A stretch of DNA of 64,000 nucleotides, from the NCBI GenBank assembly GCA_032622095.1, contig CP136065.1:62665094-62729093 (forward strand). Reading direction: 5' to 3'. Within the stretch, counting starts at the first letter, position 1. The number at the start of each line of letters is the position of its first letter. Below the pieces are notes generated by a model, which searched no databases, was not told where the DNA came from, and was given only the letters and a program-made list of their open reading frames with translations. The translations under genes and the position numbers were made by a program. This DNA is from Siphonodentalium dalli. Its lineage: Eukaryota; Mollusca; Scaphopoda; Gadilida; Siphonodentaliidae. Shown in pieces: positions 24,542-36,355 of the stretch.

Positions 24542-25015
24542 CTAGAAGGTGACCCGACTTCGTCCGGGCTTTGACCTTGAATTGTTCATTTTGAAGGTCA
24601 AGGTCAAGTGGGGGTAACGATTTGACCAGCCCAAAACACTGCCAGGACAAAAGTACCCGACAAACGTGCCCGTCGAAATCCAACCGGTTCTACCCGATTT
24701 GACCTCGAATTGATCATTTTGAAGGTCAAGGTCAGGTCGGGGTCACGACTCGACCCGCCCAAAACACTCAGTGGACAAAAGTAACCCCACGTTTCAAATT
24801 TCGTCGAAATCCCATCAAAATTCGCGATTTGACCTTGAATTCACCCGATTTCAAGGTCAAGGTCACGTCGCACGGGCAAATTAATAGGCCCCTGCCCGTT
24901 CCCGGCCGAAAATACCCCCACATACCAAGTTTCATCGAAATCGGTCCTTTTCGAGTACATCGCGAACACACACACAGACACACAGACAGACAGATCTTCC
25001 AAAATATATAATAGA
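24542..25015 (-). mobile_element. Helitron-like element 5, family A, shortened
   Basis: 474 bp. One AAGGTCAAGGTCA module is missing relative to element 4. Confidence 0.85.
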
Positions 25016-25724
25016 CTAGAAGGTGACCCGACTTCGTCCGGGCTTGGACCTTGAATTGACCATTTTGCAGGTCACGGTCAGGTGGGGAAACGATTTGACC
25101 CGTCCAAAACACAAAAGTACCCGTCGAAATCCATCTGGTTTTACCCGATTTGACCTTGAATTGTTCATTTTGAAGGTTAAGGTCAGGTCGGGGTCACGAT
25201 TCGACCCGTCCAAAACACTCAGTGGACAAAAGTAACCCCACGTATCAAATTTCGTCGAAATCCCATCAAAATTGGCGATTTGACCTTGAATTGACCCGAT
25301 TTCAAGGTCAAGGTCACGTCGCACGGGCAAATGAATATGCTTATGAGACTCCCCATACGAAAGTACACCCACATACCAAGTTTCATCGAAATCCCGTGAT
25401 ATTCGGCGTTTGACCTTGAAATGACCCGATTTCAAGGTCAAGGTCACATCGAATGGACAAATTAATAAGCCCATGCCACCCCCCGGCCGAAAATACCCCC
25501 ACATACCAAGTTTCATCGAAATCCCGTGATATTCGGGCGTTTGACCTTGAAATTGCCCGATTTCAAGGTCAAGGTCACGTCGCACGGACAAATTAATAGG
25601 CCCATACCACCCCCCGGCCGAAAATACCCCCACACACCAAGTTTCATCGAAATCGGCTAGGCCGTTTTCGAGTTCATCGCGAACACACAGACACACAGAC
25701 AGATCTTCCAAAATATATAATAGA
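25016..25724 (-). mobile_element. Helitron-like element 6, family A, extended
   Basis: 709 bp. One TTTGACCTTGAAATGACCCG module is duplicated (25401 and 25540) relative to element 1. Confidence 0.85.
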
Positions 25725-26275
25725 CTAGCCGATGAGCCCGACGTTGTCCTGACTATTCGACCCGATAAAATTCGTATCCGGGGCAAGATACATTCACATA
25801 CCAAATTTCAAGTCGATAGCTCCACCCGTTTCCGAGATCTCGTCTGCGCATGCGCGAAGCTGGTGTCGCACGGGCTCGGCGACCCGATAAAATTCGTATC
25901 CGGGGCAAGATACATTCACACCCCAAATTTCAAGTCGATAGCTCCACCCGTTTCCGAGATCTGGTCTGCGCATGCGCGAAGCTGGCGTCGCACGGGCTCG
26001 GCGACCCTATACAATTTGTACCCGGCGCAAGATACATTCACATAGCAAATTTCAAGTCGATAGCTCCACCCGTTCCCGAGATCTCGTCTGCGCATGCGCG
26101 AAGCGGGCGCCGCACGGGCTCGCCGATACGACAACGTCCACCGCCTGGTCAAACTACACACACGTACCAAGTTTCGTCCCGATCGGTCTAGAATCGTAGA
26201 TTTGTATTAATGACAGACAAACAAACAAACAAACAAACATACATACAGACAGAGGTCTTCAAAATATATATGAGA
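25725..26275 (-). mobile_element. Helitron-like element 7, family B
   Basis: Three ~122-bp internal units. The 5' side carries an AAACAAACAAAC run. Confidence 0.85.
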
Positions 26276-26954
26276 CTAGCCGATGAGCCCGACGTTGTCC
26301 GGGCTATTCAAAAACCAAATTTCAAGTCGATAGCTCTACCCAGCCCGACGTTGTCCGGGCTATTCAAAAAACAAATTTCAAGTCGATAGCTCTACCCGTT
26401 TCCGAGATCTGGTCTGCGCATGCGCGAAGCTGGCGTCGCGCGGGCTCGGCGACCGATAAAATTCGTATCCGGGGCAAGATACATTCGCATACCAAATTTC
26501 AAGTCGATAGCTCCACCCGTTTCCGAGATCTGGTCTGCGCATGCGCGAAGCTGGCGTTGCATGGGCTCGGCGACCCGATAAAATTCGTATCCGGGGCAAG
26601 ATACATTCGCATACCAAGTTTCAAGTCGATAGCTCCACCCGTTTCCGAGATCTGGTCCGCGCATGCGCGAAGCTGGCGTCGCACGGGCTCGGCGACCCGA
26701 TAAAATTCGTATCCGGGGCAAGATACATTCACATAGCAAATTTCAAGTCGATAGCTCCACCCGTTTACGAGATCTCGTCTGCGCATGCGCGAAGCGGGCG
26801 CCGCACGGGCTCGCCAATACGACAGCGACGACCGCCTGGTCAAACTACACACACGTACCAAGTTTCGTCCCGATCGGTCGAGAATCGTAGATTTGTATTA
26901 ATGACAGACAGACAGACAAACATACAGACAGAGGTCTTCAAAATATATATGAGA
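26276..26954 (-). mobile_element. Helitron-like element 8, family B
   Basis: Four internal units. The terminal hairpin region (GCCCGACGTTGTCCGGGC) is present twice, at 26286 and 26343, a partial duplication of the 3' end. Confidence 0.85.
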
Positions 26955-27511
26955 CTAGCCGATGAGCCCGACGTTGTCCGGGCTATTCAAAAACCAAATT
27001 TCAAGTCGATAGCTCTACCCAGCCCGAAATTTCAAGTCGATAGCTCTACCCGTTTCCGAGATCTTGTCTGCGCATGCGCGAAGCTGGCGTCGCACGGGCT
27101 CGGCGACCCGATAAAATTCGTATCCGGGGCAAGATACATTCACATAGCAAATTGCAAGTCGATAGCTCCACCCGTTTCCGAGATCTCGTCTGCGCATGCG
27201 CGAAGCTGGTGTCGCACGGGTTCGGCGACCCGATAAAATTCGTATCCGGGGCAAGATACATTCACATAGCAAATTTCAAGTCGATAGCTCCACCCGTTTC
27301 CGAGATCTCGTCTGCGCATGCGCGAAGCGGGCGCCGCACGGGCTCGCCAATACGACAACGTTCACCGCCTGGTCAAACTACACACACGTACCAAGTTTCG
27401 TCCCGATCGGTCGAGAATCGTAGATTTGTATAAATGACAGACAGACAGACAAACAAACAAACAAACAAACAAACATACATACAGACAGAGGTCTTCAAAA
27501 TATTTATGAGA
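26955..27511 (-). mobile_element. Helitron-like element 9, family B
   Basis: Three internal units. The 5' terminus reads TCTCATAAATATTTTGAAG on the minus strand, preceded by A (plus-strand T at 27512). This is the outer end of the array. Confidence 0.85.
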
Positions 27512-27709
27512 TTTTAGACTGAAATGGCCATATTTCCAACATAGCGGGGTCGTGTTAGGTTAGAAATGTTCAACAGACGCAACTTGTTATACTAGTTGCA
27601 AAATCCAAACCTAATGAAGGAAATGCAAATGGAATTTCACAGCCATGGAAATTACGGCCTGGTTCGGGGAGGGGTGCACTTGTGTTAATTCCAAATCCAA
27701 TGGTGACCC

Positions 27710-27737
27710 TCTGCTGCTGCATACTGCTGCTGCTGAT
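27710..27737. repeat. CTG microsatellite
   Basis: CTGCTGCTGCATACTGCTGC and a further short CTG run, interrupted. Confidence 0.85.
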
Positions 27738-27773
27738 GGTGATGCCGCTACTACGTCTGACCGGCGTGTGCCA

Positions 27774-28025
27774 ATTCTCTCATCCGGCGTGTACACGATA
27801 TATAGAGTCCGTGGGCCAATTCTCTCATCCGGCGTGTACACGATATATAGAGTCCGTGGGCCAATTCTCTCATCCGGCGTGTACACGATATATAGAGTCC
27901 GTGGGCAAATTCTCTCATCCGGCGTGTAAACGATATATAGAGTCCGTGGGGCAATTCTCTCATCCGGCGTGTAAACGATATATAGAGTCCGTGGGGCAAT
28001 TCTCTCATCCGGCGTGTAAACGATA
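27774..28025. repeat. 45-bp minisatellite, 6 copies
   Basis: Units containing ATTCTCTCATCCGGCGTGTA then CGATATATAGAGTCCGTGGG repeat with an exact 45-bp period. Later copies share a C-to-A change in the GTGTACACG segment (GTGTAAACG). The 45-bp unit is a multiple of three, which explains open frames on both strands. The repetitive peptides are not taken as a gene. Confidence 0.95.
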
Positions 28026-28922
28026 TTCTAGTTTTCATGTTGGTTACCAACCCAACTACTGTTTCTAGTATACATCAAATTGAAGAGCATGATATGACGC
28101 AACCGATTCTGACTGTCGGAAAGTGTCCAAAACAGATTGTTCAGGGAAGACAACACTTACACCTAAAGAAAAATAACAATTATAGTAATATAGCCAATTG
28201 TATTATGTTATTTCGGCCAATTTGGCCGTTTACTTCATGGCTGCTTTTCATCTGACGTGTGTGTCGGGATAATTGATGTGGAGGATTTATGTAAATGTTA
28301 GCCCAAACTACATTTCCAAGTAACGATGGTTTTGTTGTTTATTTTGAGGAACAATACCGCGTCAGATGAATTTAGCCCAAATATGTTAACAGTTGTCGTG
28401 TAAAACATTCGGCAGTAGGTTAGCGTTATTTAGTATTTGTGGATGTCCTTTAACATGGGGAAAATAGACTACTGCGCTTGAACGAGCATGTGAATTTGTC
28501 GTTTTTAATGTATAGCAACTTGATAATCAATAACAGAGGCATTCTCTGTCAAATATGGTCGCTCTATTTACGGTATTAATTGCGGAACTTTCTAAAGTAA
28601 ACTACGCGTAAACGGATACATACGGTAAATTATAGAAGGTGCCCTAATCGGCCCAATCGCCCCAGGGCCAACTCGCCCCAGTCGACGTGTGTCAATTCGG
28701 TACCTACTATAACATGTACCCGAGGCTGAGTCTGATGTATACGGGTGTTATATAGCGTTTGGTCCGTTGTTTCTCAATGAATATTATTGAAATTTGTTGT
28801 ATATGTCCGGGCTGGGACATGGAATACAACAACGTTTGAATTGTTTTTAAATTTACAAATTTGTTGATTTTATTAATTTTGTTTTTCGTTCTGAAAACAC
28901 ACTATAAAGTGTTTATAATATA
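28026..28922. other. no recognised feature
   Basis: A C-rich patch CCCTAATCGGCCCAATCGCC occurs at 28642-28661. No ORF with support. Confidence 0.5.
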
Positions 28923-29222
28923 ATAACGAACACGAGACATACATAATTTATAAACTGTTAACAAAAGATATCAAATTCAATACATGACAAAGATGACTCA
29001 GTGGAGTTTATAAAGTGAACATAAAAACATTGAGGTAAGAATCTTTTTAAGGAATGCAACTTTATTTAATGATAATAAACACATAAATTAAAATAACAAA
29101 CATGAGACATACATGATTTATAAACTGTTAACAAAAGATATCAAACTCAATACATGACAAAGATGACTCAGTGAAGTTTATAAAGTGAACATAAAAATAT
29201 TAAGGTAAGAATCTTTTTAAGC
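28923..29222. repeat. two-copy direct duplication (~170-bp spacing)
   Basis: The segments 28923-29051 and 29093-29222 are about 95 percent alike. Both contain AGATATCAAA, AATACATGACAAAGATGACT and GGTAAGAATCTTTTTAAG. The copies are separated by about 40 bases. Confidence 0.9.
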
Positions 29223-30600
29223 ATTACTGAACCGTTTAGCACAGACCACAGTCCACTTCACTCATCCGATCATCACCAAACTTCATATTTATCTTGATAT
29301 TGATCTATCAGATGAGAGCTATCAAATATTTTTTTAATTTCATAGGAAAAAATGGTCGCCAGCGGCCATATTGCATTTACGTTATATGTTATCGCGTCAT
29401 GTCGATATCTAGTATTACTTAGACATTTCACCTTTCCAGATTCATAATTGCTCCATTGACTGTAACAGATGAAATTATTCCCCTCTTCGGATAGAGTGTC
29501 ACTGAAACTTTATTTTGTCAGACTGTCTGTATAATCACTGATTATATATGGCAATAATCTGTAATAAGATGTAGCACTATTTTATTTTATATTTACATGC
29601 AGTGCTGTTTTTATACAACAATTCTAATCCCCCTAGATAATCATGTGATCGACCATACATCGCGCGAGGACCTGGTTGAATTAAGGGGGGTTTTATGGAT
29701 CACTTCTGTCCTCAAGCTAGATTATACTTATGACATTTAATGGCATGTTTCTAACGTGGAGGGTTAGATATGCTTGAGAAACCACCACTCTTTAATTCAC
29801 ACCAAGTTCTCAGCTGTCATGTTCGGATATTAGAACCCATAGCCATCATATATGGTTTATTTTGTGTATACTAGTAATATAGTTATTTTCAGTACCTTTA
29901 TATACCAGTACTGTGTATAACAATGCATATAAATTAATCCATGTATACATGTATATTGATTCAACGGATTCAGTGGTTTTGTCCATCAGTCTATCAAATT
30001 TGCGGGGAAAACATGGCCACAAGCAGTACACCCTGCTAAATTTCGAATTTGAATCAATTGGCGCACCCTGCAGCCAGCTTTTATTGGAGAACGTTTTCTC
30101 ATGTGGATATTTTGGGTCACCGCTAGATGTGAGCCATATTTTGTTCTCAAACTGTCCTTGTGAAGACATCACTGCCAGCAGTGATCTTCAAATTTACTAT
30201 TTTTATGGCTAAATAATTTGGTTGATCCTACAGACGACACCCCTTGTCCGATCGTCACCAGATTCCACAATGATATCTGGATAACCAGGGTGAGAGTAAT
30301 CTAATTTTCCCGAATTTCGTTAAAAAACATTACCACAGGCAGCAATTTGGTATCTTACTCTTTGATCCTCTTTTGCATGACTTAATTGTTTAGCAACTGT
30401 ACATACATATCCCTCATCTGATAGTCACCAAACTTCATATTGATATTCGGGCTGACAACTAGATGTGAGCTATCGAATGCTTTGAATTTTTTTGGAAAAC
30501 ATTGTCGCCAGCAGTCATCTTCTATTTTGGTTTTGATATACATGTATATCTCTTCATGCGGATAGCCAGTATTACGTAGGTACTTCAACTTTCCGCATTC
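29223..30600. repeat. degenerate ~180-bp repeat copies
   Basis: Words such as ATC(G/A)TCACCAAACTTCATAT, GATGTGAGC(T/C)AT and GGAAAACAT(G/T)G(C/T)C recur near 29270, 29995-30135, 30250 and 30420-30510. They indicate several old copies of one dispersed unit. Overlapping ORFs on both strands (29846-30212) are not supported as genes. Confidence 0.55.
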
Positions 30601-30772
30601 CTGTCATCATTTGAATATAAAAATTTACCTGATACATGCACCCTTCAAAATTTGTTTCGTCGTATCTATTTTAATGACCCGTATGGTAATATTGATACAG
30701 ATATATTTGTCAAACATTTCTTGTACAATATACAGGTATTTAGTTTGTAACTAAATCTAGAAATATATAATA

Positions 30773-31233
30773 GTAGCTGGTGGACCCGACTTCGTCCGGG
30801 ATGTTCCCCTCTGATTTTCGGAGAATTGCGCGATTTAACCCTGAATAGACTATTTTAAAGGTGAAGGTCATGTCGGGGTCACGATTTGACCCGTCCAAAA
30901 CACTCCCCGGACAAAAGTCACGACAAAAGTACCCGTCGAAATCCGCCCGGCTTTACCCGATTTGACCTTGAATTGACAATTTTGAATGTCAAGATCAGGT
31001 CAGGGTCATGATTTGACCCACCGAAACACTCCTGGGACAAAAGTAACAGTAGGTATCAAATGTCGTTGAAATACTTCCGTTTTACCAGATTTGACCTTGA
31101 ATTGATCTTTTTGAATGTCAAAGTCAAAAAATAATTTCCCCTAGGTATCAAATTTCGTCAAATCTGTCCGGCAGTTTTCCCGGCCATAGCTAACAGACAA
31201 ACAGACAGACAAATGTTCAAAATATATATTAAA
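30773..31233 (-). mobile_element. diverged Helitron-like element, family A
   Basis: The terminus contains GGACCCGACTTCGTCCGGGA, but the CTAG equivalent is mutated to GTAG on the plus strand. The body has CAAAACACTCCCCGGACAAA and several TTGACCTTGAATTGA words. The 5' side ends CAAACAGACAGAC then TTCAAAATATATATTAAA. Confidence 0.75.
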
Positions 31234-31607
31234 CTAGCTGATGTACTCGACTTCGTTCGGGCTAGTTAGGGATTTTTTTGTCATCGCCTCCATCTGGACA
31301 GTACCCAGTATATACAGCGTCTGGCCAAACTATTGTTCAATTGGTCCAGAAACATGCCTATATCAGCACGTTCGAGAACATGGTCCCACGTGAAATTGGA
31401 CCCGTCCATATTGCTCCCGGGATCGAAGTAGTCCTACACACAAATTTTTAGTCGGATCGGTTAAGGTCCAGAAACATGCCTATGAGCGAGGTCAAGTTGA
31501 CACGTTAAATACCAAATTCGAGCAGTGTTAGAGTCTATAACACATACACACATGCATTCATGCATACACACATACATACAGACAGGTGTTCCAAAATGTA
31601 TAATCGA
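31234..31607 (-). mobile_element. Helitron-like element, third family
   Basis: Joined head to tail to the preceding element. The CTAG is at 31234-31237 with a diverged hairpin (CTCGACTTCGTTCGGGC). The 5' terminus on the minus strand is TCGATTATACATTTTGGAAC, preceded by A (plus T at 31608). The body (containing AGGTCCAGAAACATGCCTAT) is unlike families A and B. Confidence 0.75.
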
Positions 31608-31699
31608 TAGCTACAACAATTCTATGGTAGATAGTTCACGGCCGACCTGATGCATGCATCTTAGTTTTCTTGTATAGGATAATATGACGAAATGCCTGA

Positions 31700-32843
31700 C
31701 AGGGATGTGGCTAGAGGGTCTCCGCTGGGGGGGGGGGGGGGGTGTCCACCTTGGGAATTTCCAACTGCACCCCCCCCCCTTGAGTCGGAATCACACCAAC
31801 ACAACTTTTTGCATAATTCCATTTGCACCCCCCCCCCCCCTTGTACCTCATGCTCAGGCCTAATTTCCTATATATTTATAAGCCATGCTTCTATTTTCCC
31901 AGTATGACAGTATGAGAACATTAAGATATTTTAACCTGAAAATTGCCCCCAAAAAAACAACTAGTGATCTAATTCCAGACAAATGCACACAGCTACCGAC
32001 AACAGATCAGGAAACACCGGGCCAACGATGGTTGTTTGGCCCGGGTGTGAGAATTGTTTTAAAACTATATACAAGAAAATCGCAAATCCTAGCATCTAGA
32101 CTGGCCTCAACTGAAGCTTTCCTAGTGTTGGAAATTTCCAACCTCATGCTCCCCCTCAGGTTGGAAAATTCTTCAACTGATGACCATTTATGTCTACAAG
32201 TTTGACCAAATGTAGTAAAATATTGTTTTGCTAAACTAATTAGCAGGTTTGTATTGGCCACGTGGATGGGGCAATGACACACCGGGCCGACCATGGTTCG
32301 GCCCGGTGTGCGAAAATTTTGAAATCTGAACAAGAAAATCGCAAAATCCTAACATCTAGACTAGCCTCAAGCCTTCCTACTGTTGGAAATTTCAAACCCT
32401 ACACCCCCACTTAGGTTGGAAAATTTCCAACTGATGACAATTCCAATTACAATGTTGACCAATTGTATGACAATATTGTTTTCTTAAATTAACTAGAAGT
32501 TTTTGACTGGCCACGGGGGAGGGTCCAGGACACAAGCTTTCTAAGTGTTGGAAATTTCCAACCTGTCACCCCCCCCCCCCCTAAGGTTGGAAAATTTCCA
32601 ACTGATGTCCATTTCTGTCAAAAATTTTGACAAAAAATAGGAACATATGCAAATATTAGTCGAAAAACAACAAATTCCCCCCAATAAATTGTTTTATAAT
32701 CAAACTACAAGAACATGTTCAACCTATTGTTGGTGTGAAATTTCGTTGTGGCAGGTATGAAATTTCCAACTATTGAAAATATAGCTCTCTGCTGGGGGGG
32801 GGGGGTGAGACACCCCCCACACCCCCATCTAGCCACATCCCTG
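31700..32843. mobile_element. non-autonomous hAT-like transposon, 1144 bp
   Basis: Perfect 8-bp target duplication ATGCCTGA at 31692-31699 and 32844-32851. The terminal inverted repeats are CAGGGATGTGGCTAGA and TCTAGCCACATCCCTG. An 8-bp duplication and CAGGG ends are typical of the hAT superfamily. The interior has no transposase. It holds about three degenerate ~250-bp units, each with GTTGGAAATTTCCAAC-like and GGTTGGAAAATT words. Two carry hairpins around GGCCGACCATGGTTCGGCC (32282) and its relative near 32020. Long G and C runs lie just inside the ends. The ORFs at 31885-32333 on both strands are repeat artefacts. Confidence 0.9.
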
Positions 32844-32851
32844 ATGCCTGA

Positions 32852-33540
32852 CCAACATACCACATACATTTGCCAGCGTATAAACGCGGCCCTAGAAGGT
32901 TAAATTGTCAACGTGTATTATATGGGTCAAACGATTTTCCATAGATTTCGTCATAACGGATATGTCTTCGTCTACATATATGCGACCAGATCATGCAGCG
33001 TGCACCATTTATTTGTTGCACCAATAGCAGCGCTATTTATAAACCCGACTATTGTAGCGAAGGACTATCTGTGCACTCGCTGTATTCTGTGCATGCCACT
33101 ATTCAAGTATTCTTAGAACCATACATGAAGTCGATTCTAAATATAGACTGGGAATTCCCGTCCACGGTAATGAGAAACATTCGTGAAATGAATCATATAC
33201 TTAGATGGGTGTTTCTAACTGGGATGTATTGGTTATAACTGTATTCGGTGATCGGCAGTGACTGCGATATGGATTAAAGGAGGCGGGCGAATATCGATAA
33301 AGTATGTATAGTTTGAGCCGGATTGAGTGTGTTTTATTGAATGGCATAGTGCTGTTGCTGTTGGTGTATTATGTGAATCGCTTGGGGTACGTTCACATAC
33401 TAGTCGGATTCCTTATGTCATTTTGCATTTTTGGTTTGTTAAAAGCGATCTGAAAATGGATTTTGTATGCCCAGTATGTGTGTTTTCAGGATTGACTTGT
33501 TTCCATTCTTGAATTTTGGCAGGTCGACCTGAATCGGGGT
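32852..33540. other. no recognised feature
   Basis: Several overlapping short ORFs (32913-33238, 33327-33512) without recognisable domains or splice context. Confidence 0.45.
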
Positions 33541-33930
33541 CAACATAATTTAGAGAGCGTTTCGTATTTACAGAAAATGATAAATGGTGCAATCTGGCGT
33601 ATGGTGATCGGTGCGATTTGAAACTTGTCCAAACTACTACATATGATATGACCCTTACATGTAATTTTGAAAAATTTGATGTGATCGGTTGATTCTTGTT
33701 GGCTACAGTTGTGATCAAAATTTAACACTGAGCCCTATGGAGATTCTAGTACTTTGGATAAATGGCGCCATTTTGCGTATGATGATATGCGCGTACTGAT
33801 ATTCCTAACAAAAATACTAAGTATGAAACACAGACGTAGTTTTAAAACGAATGGGTGTGGTCAGGTGATTCTTGCTGGCAACAGCTGCAATCAAAATTTA
33901 ACACTGTGTTTCGTGTTATGCTCAAACATG
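33541..33930. repeat. two-copy direct duplication (~190 bp)
   Basis: GATAAATGG(T/C)GC, GCGTATG(G/A)TGAT, GATTCTTG(T/C)TGGC and ATCAAAATTTAACACTG appear in order in 33577-33729 and again in 33758-33906. Confidence 0.75.
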
Positions 33931-34669
33931 GGTTGTAATATCACTTATTGGCAATCGTGCGCAACTATATATGAAGATTAACACTCGTGCTTGACCCACT
34001 GTAACTATCCGTGATTTAATAGATGCAATATATTATATAGTTATGCCTCAAGATACAGTAATTGGCAAAAGTAAGTGTCGAATGGTTTTGTAATTTCGAT
34101 AATATGCAGTCTGTTGAATCAAACGAAAATATTCCAAACAAGACTGAAGTTTCATGATGTGATTACATATTAAATTATTGTTTTGTTTGATACTTGTCTG
34201 TCTTGTTGTCCACTGACTAGTTTTTGAAGCCACATCGTTGATCATAACGGGATGTAGTGTCACAAATAGATAGGTATAGATAGTAGTTGTTCGTTGTCAT
34301 TAACTCAATCGTTGTCATCGAAGTCTATCCAACATACACTGGGAGAATTTGTGTTTTTGCAGGATTTGTGCTACTGATAAATGGACATTTCGGTGCAGCT
34401 GAGATCTTTACTATAGCGGTATAGGCTTTGCTTACACACTTCCCACGCCTCCACATTTGGCGAACTTCAGTACAGCGACTGAAACCCAACATTCACCATC
34501 AATATTCTGACCACAATTAATCTCCACGCTTCGTGTATAGCTGTGAAAATCAAGTAAATTCGAATTTCCACTAAAGTAGAGCTTAATGGGTAAATAGATA
34601 TAAACTATAGCTGCATTTTCCTGCAAATTCCGAGCAGGTGCTTAGTAACCGTTGCTAAGGATCTATCGG

Positions 34670-35160
34670 GTGTCAAAGTCTCCCGATCTTATAACGATCA
34701 GTGGCCTATGCATAACATGGCTGCATGGTTTTAGACATACATGTGCCCAACTTTGAACAAAACCAGCACCATGTGATTAGACACTAACTAAATTAAGGCA
34801 ATACCAATGAATGATTAGTACACCATTGTGGTATTTGATTGGCAACCATTGCTAATCTTAAATAAGACATTTGGTTCACTCTGACGGCCAGGTATATCTC
34901 AAATTTCACTTGGGTATTAACTGCATCGGAAACGCAAACATTTTCGTTGAATTACGACCCTAAGCTATAATTGTAATTTCCAGTGAATTTCAGGTAGTTG
35001 CCTAGACTAAGTTTCTCGATCTTATAATGCTCAATGGCCCATGGGGACAAACATGTACAGTTTCATATCTGTGTCACAATTTGAACATAACCAATACCAT
35101 CCGACCGACTATAGACATTATCTTATTTACGGGGAAATACCACGGCCCAGAGTGTTGATC
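34670..35160. repeat. diverged direct duplication (~335-bp spacing)
   Basis: CTC(C/G)ATCTTATAA with a following (A/C)A(G/A)TGGCC(T/C)AT, and a TTTGAACA(A/T)AACCA word, recur in the same order starting near 34680 and near 35015. Confidence 0.55.
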
Positions 35161-36355
35161 GGTTCAAAGCCAAGTATATTATTGGGGAGAACGACCCATT
35201 AAGCCTAAGTCAATGGTTTGTTCACAACAGATGGGGTCATAATACATTATGAAGGATGATAGAAGGGTCCCCTCAACTATGTTCTTCGACACAGTATTGT
35301 CCCCATACTGTGTCACTTGCACCTTAATGTTTTATACCATATATATATAAGACCAAGCACATAATTCACATATATGTTTCTTATAAATATATTCTCTCTT
35401 GGAACGTGTCCAGGGATGTCTTGCCTATTTATACTGACAATTTATTTTAATTCTTATATGGCAAAGGATTTGAGGGAGTGATTTGTTATGTTGACTAAGA
35501 TGTTAATTTAGTATGTGAAACATGTATCCCGGGGTGGACAGAGAAGGTGTCTTCTTTATAATCAGATGAACATAATTTAAACTCCCAATTTGGCTAAACC
35601 CGACCATGCATTATATAGAACAACAATCATCTATGCCCAGCCATATTTAGCAATACATGATAACATTGTTTAAAACTTGAAACAATACCACCCTATCCAC
35701 ATGTATGGTTAAACATATCATTGGCATATATGAGTTGTTGTAGTTGTTACATCGATGTTGGTCGGGTTTCTCCAAATGTAATACTAAAACAGAATGGTCC
35801 ATAAGCACCATAGCTTGGCATGAAAATATACACAATTCTACATGACCGAACAATTTTAACAAGCAGTGACTGACACTTACATAAATAATACTCGCAGATT
35901 TGTTATCACACAACTCCGTATTATGCTGGCAATAAACATTAATTTTGTCAATTGATGAAAAACACCATCAATAAATTTACAACGACATCCTGAAACTTTA
36001 GTCTTGATCAACATTACATTAGTAGAATAGTGGACATTATCACTGAATCACGTGATTGTGATGTATATGATTGATGTGAACCACATTTTTATCAACTACT
36101 CTTTCTGGCGGCCTGACTATATTGCAAGTTAATTTCGTAAAATCACATGCAGTTACTGTAGATCACATGTAAGAGCCGTGCATATATGATAGCCATTATG
36201 TTCCATCACTGTGAACATTTGAGTAAATTTTCAAACTCTCTATAGGGCTCAATGCTAATTTTCTGATCGCAACTGTATTACTGTACCCGCGGAGACTTAT
36301 CTGACGACACCAATATTCTCAAAAATACATTTCACAGTCATACTTGATTATATGT
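35161..36355. other. no recognised feature
   Basis: AT-rich sequence. The 88-codon minus-strand ORF at 35913-35647 has no recognisable domain. Confidence 0.5.

Larger units (their letters stand above)
21997..27511 (-). mobile_element. head-to-tail array of nine Helitron-like elements
   Basis: All members are read on the minus strand. Each ends in a short hairpin (CCCG, a bulge, AC-loop-GT, CGGG) followed 7-8 bases later by CTAG, and each begins TCTATTATATATTTTGGAAG or TCTCATATATATTTTGAAG. These are Helitron 3' and 5' hallmarks. Internal junctions read CTAG directly followed by TC (overlapping T). The whole array is flanked on the minus strand by A before TC (27512) and T after CTAG (21996), the canonical A-T insertion. 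Two families are mixed in the order A-B-A-A-A-A-B-B-B from low to high coordinate. There is no Rep/helicase coding sequence, so all are non-autonomous. The long ORFs across it (for example 25804-25016 and 26541-27236) are repeat translations. Confidence 0.85.

Noticed and set aside
25016-25804. 262-codon minus-strand ORF
   Set aside because: It runs through Helitron family A modules. The peptide repeats with the DNA modules and crosses an element junction at 25724/25725.
26541-27236. 231-codon plus-strand ORF
   Set aside because: It is a translation of family B tandem units and crosses the element boundary at 26954/26955. The same peptide recurs in every copy and in several frames.
27751-28068. 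Repetitive protein-coding gene from the 45-bp repeat
   Set aside because: The unit length divides by three, so both strands stay open by chance. There is no signal peptide or splice context, and the repeat is a plain minisatellite.
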